Below, piece by piece: positions 32,501 through 42,193 of a stretch of DNA of 64,000 nucleotides. Source of the DNA: Agarophyton chilense. Its lineage: Eukaryota; Rhodophyta; Florideophyceae; Gracilariales; Gracilariaceae. The stretch is taken from contig JARGXX010000098.1 in the NCBI GenBank assembly GCA_030374765.1, positions 558,001-622,000 of the forward strand, given 5' to 3'. The translations under genes and the position numbers were made by a program. The notes beneath the pieces were generated by a model. That model was not told the origin of the DNA, ran no database searches, and saw nothing but the letters and a program-made list of their open reading frames with translations. The first letter of the stretch is position 1. Each line of letters begins with the position of its first letter.

Positions 32501-33243
32501 GGGACGAGAACAACGTTTTAATGGTGAGGAAAAGGGCATTGTTGGATGCAAGGTTTGGACAGATTGCGGCCGCTCTTCGGTTGTGCAACAACAGGTCGGG
32601 GAAGAAGAGGATGTATGCCCCTGAAACAGGGGGGCGAGTGCTGTGTACGGCGGAGGGCTGTCCAAGGCAGGTGTTACATACGGACTTTCGAGGACTGACC
32701 GATGCCGAGAAGAACGTCGGAGAGGTTCCAGGGGTCTTCATGATGGCGTCGGGAGCGAGTTCGTTTATGCTTTGGGTTTGTGAGAGGTCACATAACATGT
32801 ACGTGCCCGACGACAGGAGCTTGAAGCGGCTGTCTCGGACGATGGTAGTGAGGAAGTTCAGGATTCCGCCGTACTCCATTTTTATTGGAAGAGGAGATGT
32901 GTTTCATGCTGGAGCTGGATACGAGGATGCATTGGTTAAGGAAGTTTGCATGAGGTATCACATGTACTTGGTACCGGATGGGTACAAGCTACCGGACGCA
33001 GTGCACAGGAAACCAGCATTTCGGCCTAAGTTCGAAGAGGATGATTCCAACAAGGGTGATGATGAAGACGTTCAGGTAGATGAGGATGAGAAGTTGGATG
33101 AAGATTATAAAATGGAAGTTGTTGAAAGTGGGGAAGAGGAGTATGAAGAAGAGGATGATGAACCTGGGATGGGTCTCAACTCGGCTAACACAGATGGAGA
33201 CTATGAAGACGGCGGTATGATAATGGATGACGACGACGACTAG
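29558..33243 (+). CDS. ParB/sulfiredoxin-like plus 2-oxoglutarate/Fe(II) dioxygenase protein
   Basis: The main frame opens at 29,776 (1155 aa; stop 33,241-33,243; AATAAA at 33,267). A convincing N-terminus (MMTRGKAKARGTPRGTPRAT) lies in another frame from 29,558, so a small intron or a 1-nt shift near 29,700-29,830 is likely. Residues are numbered from 29,776. PVILIDGHHRVLVLRDL (~243-259) is the ParB/Srx signature. It is followed by a helical block (LADLTPTRIAGALKTSEAIG...LRHLNRY) resembling the ParB HTH. Basic NLS-like KRKRKRRK is mid-protein. The C-terminal part has H968-T-D970 (VLHTDFRGL), H1044 (GDVFHAGAGYED) and R1060 (MRYHMYLVP), the Fe(II) triad and 2OG arginine of a double-stranded beta-helix oxygenase. 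The tail is acidic. The subfamily (TET/JBP, AlkB or other) is not fixed. It diverges from the methyltransferase-SET gene across the palindrome. Confidence 0.8.
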
Positions 33244-33266
33244 ATAGTTTCTGTTACCTATTGAAC

Positions 33267-33272
33267 AATAAA
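33267..33272 (+). terminator. Polyadenylation signal AATAAA
   Basis: 24 nt downstream of the ParB-dioxygenase stop codon; canonical hexamer. Confidence 0.6.
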
Positions 33273-33324
33273 GAGTACAATTTGAGGTAATATGTGGAGT
33301 AGTCCCCTTTTCTTGTAATAGTGA

Positions 33325-34510
33325 TCAGTCGTCTTTCAGTAGAAACTCCTGAACAACTGGATTGAAACGCGTGAGAGTAGAACTTGCTTTCACTTTCTCA
33401 TAGAGAATGAAAACTGTCGAAGATATCAAGATTACGACATCCACTGTGTTACCAAGCAGTTTAGGAACACCAGGTCCCTCAATGCGAAAGGTGGAGAAGG
33501 TGGTTGAAGAGGGTGCAGCGAAAGTGCATGCCGACAGCCTCATACCGAGTAGTCGGAAGGTTACATCCGGAATGGATATGAATAAATCCTGTTGAAAAGA
33601 GTGGGAGAGGGCGCCAAGCACGAGGTTCATAAAGGAGGTTCTCCGTGGTTCCGGGGTCATTGTGAACTTTGTGTTAAGATAGGACTCTGGAAAGAAGGAT
33701 ATAGAAACAAGCTGGAGAAGATATGCCAAAGCGCCAACTGCGGCCCCTCATGTGGAGAAGGCGATACAATTTGTCTTCACGTCTAATGAAAGGGTACCGC
33801 TGACTGGAATGAAGCGGTGAACGAGGAAAAGTATGGCGTTGAGGGGGATGAGTAGAGTAAGGAGTAGAGCCCCGAATTCCAGAAAGGCTCGTTTCTTCCA
33901 GGTATATCGCTGGTTTGGATTGAACAGCGTAGTTTGTAGAGACCCGTATAACGCGTTTATACATTGTACGCCTCCTTCGATTATGAGAATGTGTACCAGG
34001 CTTTGGATAGAACACCTCAATAGCGTTATGAGAATGACCCGAAGGAGAGAGTTGAATCTGAATGGAAGCGTATATTGCAGAGCTGGGTCTATAACTCCGA
34101 AGAGTGTAGTTAGTGTGATTGTGAACGTTAAGGTCGATGTGAAGAGTTTTTGCTAACTGAACATCTTAGTAAAGGCGTTCCGGTTTGCTAGTCTTCCTTG
34201 TACGCTGCACATTGGTCACGATATGATACCGCTCTTTGAACAGTTGTTTCAGAGTATCTTGCTGCTGTAGGGAGTTGCGAGTGAGGAGCCTCCTGGTGGT
34301 CGTACAAATGTCACGAATCTCGTCCATGAGCTCGTCGGTGATATGATTCTGGAACCCTCTGCCTTCGTCCACATTCTGGATGGTTGGAAGTTTGATTTGA
34401 AGGACTTCGTCGATCGTGATAACCGTTAGTTGTGGAAGAATATCCACAGCTGCTGAGCATTGGACAGAAGAACCAGGGGGTAGGGAAAGACGTGCTTCGT
34501 AGCGCTGCAT
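33325..34510 (-). CDS. 355-aa multi-pass membrane protein, three exons
   Basis: I infer exons 34,510-34,211, 34,152-33,798 and 33,737-33,325, with introns 34,153-34,210 (58 nt, GTGCAG...GTTAG, branch-like TTTACTAAG) and 33,738-33,797 (60 nt, GTACCC...CCGCAG). All phases match: 300 + 355 + 413 nt gives 356 codons including the stop. Without splicing the frame hits TAG and TGA. Residues 1-100 are soluble (MQRYEARLSLPPG). Hydrophobic segments follow at about 104-125, 135-160, 190-213, 219-235 and 325-345, so it is probably membrane-embedded. No family is recognised. It converges with the ParB-dioxygenase gene inside the transposon. A membrane protein is unusual cargo for such an element; it may be a captured host gene. 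Confidence 0.6.
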
Positions 34511-34945
34511 GATTGAGAAGGAGAGGAGAGTGTTGTGTAGAAAGGTATTTGTGAGGGACTGGATACAGTATGTTGAGCGCAATGAAGTAGGGTAGTCATC
34601 GGTGGATATATATATGTAGTGATCAGAGTAGTTGTTAGGTTGTTGCCGTATCTCTGTCGCGGAGTATGAATAATTGTTATGAATGAAAACCTTTGATAGG
34701 CTGTAGGAGCGGTTATTGGGTACAGACTTAATTGCAAAGTTGGAAGATTTATGAAGAGTGGTTGTAGTGATGATTTGTGATGTACGAAGCAATTCTTAAT
34801 ATCGTTTCATATATTCTGACGTGGTGTCGTGCGGATAGCAGTCTTTATCGAGGCAGCGAAGGAGATGGACATATGCTTTAGAAAGGAGGACTTGTTTTTA
34901 TTGGAAGGGGTATATGAATGAAGTACTACCCATTGAGGAGGACGT

Positions 34946-35749
34946 TCAAGAAGTTCGTATGGAAAGGGGCGGGGTCACGGTTTCCAATGGATTTTTGGGC
35001 GTTAGAAACGTTGTAGAAGTAGACGTTCCGGAACTCAAAGTCTGAGAACGAGGTGGCGAACTGTGTAAGTGTTTTTCCGTGGGCCAGAAGTTTTGGAGTG
35101 TTTCTGTTGTATTGTAGGCGATTCCTGTTTCGGATGTGACGATGGCGAGGAGCTCCTTCATTATGGTTGAAACGACTGTGCGGTGTTGTACTGCAACTTC
35201 GTGCATTGTGATAAAGCCATAAGAGGAGCCGACGAGATTAAAAGCTGATATCCATACGATTTTTTCGTAGTAAGCTTTAGAGAAGGAGGCCTGGTCGACG
35301 ACATGACAAGTGAGGCCTGCGGTACTGAGGCGATTGGCGAGTACGGGAGCCCATTTGCCGGTGGCAGTTGTGAGACCATGGGGACTGAAGAGGGTGACAC
35401 CATCCTCGGGGGGTGCGTTAAGGGAGGGGACGGCGAGGAAGAGAACGGCTTTGGTGCAGTTTTGGAGCCCATAGGTTGAAAGAAGTGGGAGAATGTTTCC
35501 GTTCTGAAGGAAGACCAGATCCTCTCTGCGGGAGGAAGGGCAGAATTGAATGACGTCTTCGAGTGAATGATTTCTGCCGCAGAAGAGAATGGGGCCGTCG
35601 GAGATGTATTGCACGGAGATGAATTCTTGAGTTGAGAGAAAAGCATCTTGTGGGGTGCCGTTGTTGCGAAGCAAAGTGCCGATTCGGCCTCTGCCGACCA
35701 TAACGGCTGGGTCGGAGGTGCAAGGGATGGCAGTGAGAGAGTCGGTCAT
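34946..35749 (-). CDS. Ketopantoate reductase (ApbA/PanE)-like protein
   Basis: Single-exon ORF, ATG at 35,749 (context CAACATGAC), 267 aa. Residues ~18-26 (MVGRGRIGT) form a Rossmann-like GxGxIG. LVFLQNGN matches the QNG motif of the family. The C-terminal region KAYYEKIVWISAFNLVGSSYG followed by MKELLAIVTSETGIAY matches the helical ApbA_C domain (usual WxKlxxNaxxNal...E). It is shorter than typical ~300-aa reductases, and the first strand of the Rossmann fold is compact. An NADPH-dependent oxidoreductase role is inferred; the substrate is unknown. It sits within the transposon ends, same strand as the membrane protein, so it is cargo or a captured gene. Confidence 0.6.
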   Translation of the reverse strand: MTDSLTAIPCTSDPAVMVGRGRIGTLLRNNGTPQDAFLSTQEFISVQYISDGPILFCGRNHSLEDVIQFCPSSRREDLVFLQNGNILPLLSTYGLQNCTKAVLFLAVPSLNAPPEDGVTLFSPHGLTTATGKWAPVLANRLSTAGLTCHVVDQASFSKAYYEKIVWISAFNLVGSSYGFITMHEVAVQHRTVVSTIMKELLAIVTSETGIAYNTTETLQNFWPTEKHLHSSPPRSQTLSSGTSTSTTFLTPKNPLETVTPPLSIRTS

Positions 35750-36140
35750 GTTGATTGCGAAAGGTGTTTGGAGTGCGGTGTGCTTGGAATTGAAGAAGTG
35801 GTGTGGGTGGCGAGTGTGGAGATGTGATTAAATAGAGAAGGAGTATGTTTGTGGAGGAATGGGTGTTAGGGGTTTTTGGGAAGGAGGTTAGATTTATGAT
35901 ATTGAATGGTGTTTATTGTGTTAAAAGTGTAGGAGTGTGTGTTGTTATGGAAGTCATAACGGGAAAGAGGGCTTATGAGTAATCGGCGGTTTGTGTTACG
36001 AATGAGTGTGATTTATTATAAATGAGAAGGCTATGAAATTGGGAGTAGTGAGGGAGCGCTGAACATGATAGAAGGTGTAGGAATATGGATGGGAGTGTGT
36101 GAGTGAGCAATGAGTGGGGTGAAGGGCATCCGGAGCGTAG

Positions 36141-36792
36141 ATGCAGGGGTGTACGAAGGTACTGAAATTGGGCGAGCGCGCGCGAAAAGCGGGTCAAAAA
36201 AAGGAGATAAAAGGCCGGAGGTGGGCGAGAGCATTTTCGAGGGGGGGTGCTGTGTGGGAGGCTGCGGGTACTACTGGCCGCACTAAGGTGAGTGCGCTTG
36301 CGCTTGCGGTGGCTCTTGTCGATAGCTTTCGCGGGCGTTGGCGATGTCGAGCGGATCCCCATGGGGCTGGAGATGGGGAAGCTGTGGAGGGCGGATGAGG
36401 AATTGAAGAGGAGTGTGAAGGTGTTGGAAGTGCACATGGAAGGGGTGGGGGAGATTTGGGGTGCGCGGAAGGTGTTGAAGGAGGTGGGAGAGGAGAGGGG
36501 GAGAGCGAAAGGGTCGCCGGTGACGCTAGGGAGACGCGGGGAGCCGGCTGGGATGAAGAAGGGGAGAGAGGAATGGAAAGGGGGAGGAGTTGGAGAGAGT
36601 CGGCTGAAGAAGAGGAGGGTTGGTAAGGATGTGGAGAAGAAGGGTGGGAATGTGTGTGTGGTGTGGCAGCCGTGTGTGAGGAACTTGAGCAGTGGGGAGG
36701 TGGACGAGATTGAGAATGCGGTGGTGGACTTCTTCAACCTCAAATACCCTCCCGGTGGAACGCTGGAGCCTAGTAAGCAAAAGGGCCAGTAA
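36141..36792 (+). CDS. Small basic protein, two exons
   Basis: ATG at 36,141. Exon 1 36,141-36,287 ends TAAG before a strong donor GTGAGT. A 64-nt intron (36,288-36,351, ending GTCGAG) joins in phase to 36,352-36,792, giving 195 aa. The product is Lys/Arg/Gly-rich (KKRRVGKDVEKKGG) and ends with a more structured stretch (VVDFFNLKYPPGG). No family is recognised. It is the last gene before the right end of the transposon. The opposite-strand Ser/Pro-rich ORF is a shadow. Confidence 0.4.
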
Positions 36793-37024
36793 TGAGGTAG
36801 AAGGTACTGACGACTGCCTTGGTATGGATCTCCACCTAGAGCGGTCAAAAGTGACCAGTAAACTGACAATGCAGATTAAACTGCATTAAGTGGTCAAAAC
36901 ACTAAGATGCATGGAGTTCTTATTTCCAAAAAAATTCTTTTTCAGGTGCCGAACTAGCGCAATCTGCAAAATTCTTAGATTTTTTGGCTTTTTATTTACA
37001 AAACTAGCTATCTAGCACACTTAT
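36793..37024. promoter_or_regulatory. Right subterminal region of the transposon
   Basis: AT-rich DNA with ACTAGCGCAATCTGCA at 36,954 and further CTAGC motifs at about 37,003, 37,011 and 37,022. These resemble left-end motifs (ACTAGCACATATCTGCAG at 19,230) and are likely transposase-binding sites. Confidence 0.5.
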
Positions 37025-37044
37025 CTAGCATTCCGAGAACACAG
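37025..37044 (-). repeat. Right terminal inverted repeat of the large transposon
   Basis: CTAGCATTCCGAGAACACAG, the inverted partner of 19,086-19,105 with one mismatch, followed by ACGT. Confidence 0.8.
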
Positions 37045-37344
37045 ACGTATGAAAACAAGTCAATTATATCCGTAAATCACAGTTTTTGATGTGGATCCTG
37101 ACCGTCTGACTGATGATATTCCAGTTATCATCTTGCTTTACGATGACGATACCCTTCGTCAAGTGATTGAGTCTAGCGTCATCAACAAGTGTGAGAACTT
37201 CGCCAAGTTGATGGGCATGTAGTTCCGTTTCGCCCAAATGACATATATTAAATTGAAGAAAAACTGGCTTCTATCCGGACCTCGGTACAATGGAACGATG
37301 ACAATTTAGATGTTGACATTGGTCTGATATTTGAACAACGTCTC

Positions 37345-37776
37345 ATGACTGCAATGCGCCAAGAGCCGCACCTTCTCATAGCATGGATCGAATACTGCAG
37401 AAGGATGGGGGTGGGATACTTCTACGTATATGAGAATAACGCAGAACGACCTCTTAGTCTCAGAAGGTACGATGCTTTCTTGGAAGTAGCGCGATGGTCC
37501 TGGTATCGATCACAAATGCAAAATGGCGATGATTTCTTCAAAGCATCTGGCGCTCGCAGGAAGTGTGTTACGTTCCTTGGGGCCGATGAATATGATATAG
37601 TTGGTGATGTTCAACCTGGTGCCCTCATATACTACGTATTTCAGAAGGCTTCCATAGGAGAATATCAACAGATCTCTTTTCCCTTCCATGAATATGATCC
37701 ACAATGGGTACGTTTGACGCCCCAGAGGATATGTTCCGGAGCATTACATAACCAGAGAAAAGAAAGAGATTTTTAG
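37345..37776 (+). pseudogene. GT92-like glycosyltransferase fragment
   Basis: MTAMRQEPHLLIAWIEYCRR followed by MGVGYFYVYENN matches the start of family 92 (DUF23) glycosyltransferases (usual NEapyLxEWixyHxxxGVdhfyiYdN). GADEYDIVG then stands near where those enzymes have their acidic DxD-like motif. The frame ends abruptly and later coding-like sequence is in other frames with stops, so this is a decayed fragment. Upstream similarity is weak. Confidence is moderate for the family and high for the breakage. Confidence 0.45.
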
Positions 37777-38083
37777 GCGTGGCGAAGTGCTCATAGACAC
37801 TGATGATCAGTTGGTTTCGCTCGGTATGAATGAAGTGAATGCCTCAGCGAACTACACACTCCGTCCCTCTTGAAATTATACTAGGTAATATGAACCTTTG
37901 TCAATTATGCACAAATCTATGCCTGTACACTTTACACCCAAAAGTTGGGCAGAGTATTTTACAAATAATGCGCTTGGTGGTGCGAGTGCTCTGAAGACCA
38001 TGCCCGAAAAGCCAATGGACGTAAATCACATTGAACAGAAGTACATAAAAGCTATTGGAAAGTAGTTAATATTCATTCGAAAT

Positions 38084-38473
38084 ATGGGGCGTGACATGAT
38101 GAAGCATCCAGATGGCAAGGCTACAGCTCGTTTGCGGAAGCACACCAAAGATGAGCAACACGTCAGGAAGCAAATAATTGGGTGTCAACTACACTCAAAA
38201 CGTCAAGTAAGTGGGGCATGGGACCACAATAACCCGCTCGGAGTGCATATGGGCATGAACTTAGCTGGTATTTTACAATGCACGCCCCAAATAAGCAACA
38301 ATTCGGCTAAGCATCTTGTCGAGCAGCGTAATTGGATGCAATTTGATTGTATCCTACGTTTCTGGTGCGATAGTTCAAAAGGTGGCACGCCCCACTATGC
38401 AGTCGACCACGTTTGTAATGATCGGCAGGCAACCGTTTCGTCAATCGACGGAATGACCCTTTCAGCCCTCTAA
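38084..38473 (+). CDS. Hypothetical 129-aa ORF
   Basis: Open plus-strand frame (MGRDMMKHPDGKATARLRKH...) between the GT92-like remnant and the MULE. It contains His/Cys residues but no clear domain. It may be a remnant rather than a gene. Confidence 0.2.
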   Translation: MGRDMMKHPDGKATARLRKHTKDEQHVRKQIIGCQLHSKRQVSGAWDHNNPLGVHMGMNLAGILQCTPQISNNSAKHLVEQRNWMQFDCILRFWCDSSKGGTPHYAVDHVCNDRQATVSSIDGMTLSAL

Positions 38474-39696
38474 TCTCCCACTCCGCACTTTGTCGCTTGG
38501 ATATATTCGCTGCAGGCCAACGTCTATGGCCGCACAACCGGAAGCGCTTGGTATGGTTCCCATCTCGTTACGTTTTCGCGCTCTAACGACCTTACCATGT
38601 GTTATTCTCGTATTTTTCACGAAGGCACTATGCCGAAAATAGCGAAACCCGTAAGTGTGTTACAATCGTCAATCAACGACGGCCAATATAGTCTTGAGAT
38701 GTAAGCAAGCTTGCTGTTATGCCAAATTTCCGGAAAATTCACACAGGCGTGAATAATTTCTCTCTTGAAATTCCATACCAACAAATTCGTAGCCTCCTCG
38801 TTTTGCGCCATCTCGCTGTAGAACGCATTCTGCGTATCAAGATCTACGAAATCAGGGCAGAGAAGACGTGCACCGTCGCTGACTTAAAACATTCCACGGA
38901 GCGCGAAGTCATGAGGGCGACTGGTTTGCAGAAGATTGTAAAATTATTCCATTTCGCTTCGTGTTGGCCAGTCAATTCGGAACTCAAGATTATTCAAATC
39001 ACACACCATTGCTCACAGCACGTCTAAAGAGAAATTCAACCATTCGGATGACAAAGACGGTTTTATGCCAAATGTAAGACACAATGTGTAGTCGACGTCT
39101 CCGCTTTTCATGTACTAAAGCGCCGATTGTAATAGATCTTCAGAGTGGAGGAATGCTCTGTGCCCCCCTGCGGTAGCCGTCCTACGAAATGGAGAACCTT
39201 TCCAAATGTTTGGCCTTGTCATTTTAAACAATTTTAGCATCTTAGACAAAAACAGTGAACAAGGAAAGTTTGTCGCTAGCATAAACTCCTTTTTAAATCC
39301 CGCACAGTAAGAACTTTTGCCATGCAGTAGTGTAGAAGCGGGCTTTCAAGATACAGGAGCACAGAAATTTGCTCCTTGTGGTGCATCTTTTCGGACGCTG
39401 GGAACTTCGTTCGTGTCTTGTTGAGATAGATGAGTACTGAAACGGGAACCAGGAGACGGGCTTGAAGAATTACATATGTTGTCAAAGTGCTGCCAACATC
39501 TTCCATGTTGTGGCAAGGAGAGATTATGGCGAGCGAGGGTGGAGATAGTAGTTGGGTCTACCATATCCTATTAAAGAGTGATACTATCTGTTACTTACGT
39601 GCAAGTTACTAGAAAACACATCTGAGAATCTGGAGCGTGTACCGCATACCCCCCCGAGATTCCCAGATCTGGGGCAGGAGCAAGCCTTCCTGTCCT
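38474..39696. other. Spacer left of the MULE
   Basis: No supportable gene. Bases 39,697-39,705 (ACTTCCATT) are the left copy of the MULE target-site duplication. Confidence 0.5.
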
Positions 39697-39705
39697 ACTT
39701 CCATT

Positions 39706-40050
39706 GGCGAGAGCCGAAAACACATGGCGTGGTCGGCGTGTGGGCGGAGCCAGTGAGAGGGCTGGCCTCAACATCTGGTACCCACCAAAATGGTACCGTT
39801 AGCCTATCTCGCCTCTCCGACTATCGCAACGGTGGTCTCAACATCTATGAGGCCAACCACCAATTAGCCATAGACAAGTCAAACAACAGCAATATCACGT
39901 AAACATTCTCAGCTCCCGAGCACAATTTGACATTGGTTTCCGCGCCCAAATTCAAACCAGGGCTATCTCCTTCTCCCAGTTGCCGGTGGCGCTGCTTCAT
40001 TGAGATTGAGATACCCCTTCTGGTCGTTTCCTAACTGTCTCTCAAAATCG
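39706..40050 (+). repeat. Left terminal inverted repeat of the MULE
   Basis: About 345 bp, from GGCGAGAGCC to around GGTCGTTTCCTAACTGTCTC; matches the reverse complement of 47,392-47,735 with about 90% identity by eye. Confidence 0.85.
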
Positions 40051-40203
40051 CTCGAAATTGCTCCTCAACCGTTTCTGAATGAGCAGTGCTAACGAAAGTA
40101 AGCTTCTCGTCATTCACAAACAAAGAAGAACGTTTGGGAATTTAAACCACATATTTCTAACATTCTGGCACTTCTCAATGCAGGATATTTACTTTTCAAC
40201 AAA

Positions 40204-41160
40204 TTGCTTTCATATGATGAAGATGAAACAATTTCCAACATCTGTCGAAGGTTCTATATAAACCTGGAACGATTGGGAAAGCTCACGCTTACTGATGATT
40301 CATATCGATTCCAAATCGTCCATAATCACACCTATCCTATCGTTAGAGCTGAACAGCGCCAAGAAACTCCAATTCCTTTCGTCCACAGCTCTTTCAAAGG
40401 GGCACAGCTTTGTGCCGATTTAATTACGTCCGCTTTAATGGACATGAAGCAGCTTCAAGGCGTCGCCATTTGCCCTTGTGACACAGGCGTATCTTTGTCT
40501 TCTTATGCAAAGCGTGTTGACACTGCCCCATCACAGCGCCAGGAATACCTCAAAAATCTACGTAAGTCGTTCTTACAGAATGTTAGTGGCGATTCACAAG
40601 AAATCACACCATTCTGGTTCCGCTTAATTTAGACAATAAACATTGGGTTGTGCTCATTGGAAATACATTTATCGGGCTTCATACATTTCGCCGACGACAC
40701 CCTACGGTATATTTTGGAGAAAGTTTGAGGTGGTCGTGTCCGAAGGAAGTGATGGCTTTCTTCAAAGAGGCTTTCGAGTTGACTGTATTACATGGAAAGT
40801 TTTCCGCGAGGGTTTCGAAGAAGAATTATATGCTCGATCTTGAAGCATATAGGCAGCAAACGGACAGATTCAGTTGTAGTTGCTATGTGATTTCAATCGC
40901 AACCGAATTTGCTGAGATCACAGGGTTTGCTCCTAAAAAGACTTACAAATCTGAATGTAGCTCACAAATTCCAGAGTTTTATCGTTGGATGTCTATCAGG
41001 AGCTATGTGCTTCAAATATTTCTTGCCTCTCAGCACTATAATACGAGAAGTGTATCTGAAACTATGCTGTCCGAGTATCGCCTTCAACATAGAGAGGAGT
41101 AATTTCAACTTCGCGATAATTGTCTTTCTCGACTCAAGAAATTGCATCACCGGGTTTTGA
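40204..41160 (+). pseudogene. Ulp1-like (C48) cysteine protease remnant in the MULE
   Basis: The frame at 40,204-40,605 shifts by one into TILVPLNLDNKHWVVLIGNTFIGL, then continues to FSCSCYVISIATEFA. NxxHWVVLI is the catalytic His region of Ulp1/SENP proteases, and a C-x-C near the end corresponds to the active Cys. KI-type MULEs are known to carry such deSUMOylase-like genes. The frameshift near 40,605 shows this copy is broken unless an unseen intron restores it. Confidence 0.55.
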
Positions 41161-41705
41161 AAAGGTCAGACTTTAAAGTTGAGAGCCGGAAAACTGTTCT
41201 GAGTGGATTTAAGTCTGTCATCACTACGAGTTCTGTGATTCAGGAGAGAGCGAGTTTGGATCCATTAACGTGTAGTTTTTTAAGTGTGTCAGACAACACA
41301 GAGAGTTTCCCGGAATCTATCAAAGAAAAAGAAGAACTTCGCGAGGTTCTCGAATGTGAGCGGGTTTGTCCAAACGCTGAGATTGACCGAAAAATGGACC
41401 CCGACGATGACGGAGATAAAAACGATTTCGATAGCATTCCATTGCGGTCTCTGCATCTACCTAGTGGACGAAAGGTTCGTGAGCAAGTACGGGCAAAAGT
41501 TCGTTACTTGAATGACAACATGTCTCCTTTCCCTCCTCGAAAGTCGAAACGCAAAATAACTTTCGAAGATAACTACGGTATTTTACGATCGATTCTTTGT
41601 GACGTATTGGAAAGTGTGTTTTCTAAGAATGACTCTAGTGGATTAGAGCGTGTGGAGAGCGATCTAGATGACAGTATTGTGTCTATTCTCAAAGATAAGG
41701 CATGA
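41142..41705 (+). CDS. Hypothetical 187-aa ORF in the MULE
   Basis: Charged, mostly disordered (DPDDDGDKNDFDS, RKSKRKITFEDNYG). It may be the C-terminal part of the protease-like protein after a frame change. No domain recognised. Confidence 0.35.
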   Translation: MHHRVLKRSDFKVESRKTVLSGFKSVITTSSVIQERASLDPLTCSFLSVSDNTESFPESIKEKEELREVLECERVCPNAEIDRKMDPDDDGDKNDFDSIPLRSLHLPSGRKVREQVRAKVRYLNDNMSPFPPRKSKRKITFEDNYGILRSILCDVLESVFSKNDSSGLERVESDLDDSIVSILKDKA

Positions 41706-42193
41706 TACAAGGGTGGACATCTAATTGGAGAGGTCCAAGATGTGTTAGAGCTTTTCACCACTACAGCGCACACAAAAGGATTTATGTATGGGCTTCATTA
41801 CTTCAGATATGTCGTGAAGAGAGCCAAAAGGGTGGTCGCATCATCAACGCAAGATTCAGATGTCTTCAGCACAGGAACCATGTACAAAGTTCTACTGTCA
41901 TGGTTTCTTTAAAGAGTATTACATCAAAATGGACCGTTGATGTTAATCTCAAGCATTCACACCACGCCACGGAGTTCCCCGAGATCACTTTGGTCCAGAG
42001 ATACGAGGCTGTGAAGCATACGATGACAAGCAGATTTCAGACTTGGAGACACAAGGAAAGCGGAAAGGGGCAGTGTTATTGGGATTCTCTTCACCAAAAG
42101 TGCTTCCCCGAAAAGACTGTGGGCTTATAAATATAAAACAACACTGACCCTGCAGTTGATGTCTTTAAAGATGGGGTTTTTGGAAGAAACGGA

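Larger units (their letters stand above)
19086..37044. mobile_element. 17.96-kb Plavaka/KDZ-like DNA transposon with epigenetic cargo
   Basis: Ends are 20-bp inverted repeats, CAGTGTTCTCGGAATGCTAG at 19,086-19,105 and its reverse complement with one mismatch at 37,025-37,044. Both are abutted by ACGT, a possible 4-bp target duplication. Because ACGT is palindromic it could instead extend the inverted repeat to about 25 bp. Subterminal ACTAGC motifs recur at both ends (for example 19,230-19,262 and 36,954-36,985). Inside are seven gene-like units: transposase, a 910-aa coiled-coil protein, methyltransferase-SET, ParB-dioxygenase, membrane protein, ketopantoate-reductase-like protein and a small basic protein. 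A central 882-bp palindrome separates two divergent gene blocks. I infer a single element because the terminal repeats enclose all of these; nested capture cannot be excluded. Confidence 0.75.

Noticed and set aside
33748-33750. Premature TGA in the membrane protein
   Set aside because: A 60-nt intron (33,738-33,797) with GT/AG ends restores the frame exactly, and a 58-nt intron upstream does the same; splicing explains the stop better than decay.
35973-36869. 298-aa minus-strand Ser/Pro/Leu-rich ORF
   Set aside because: Antisense to the two-exon basic gene with good splice signals; composition is that of a shadow frame.
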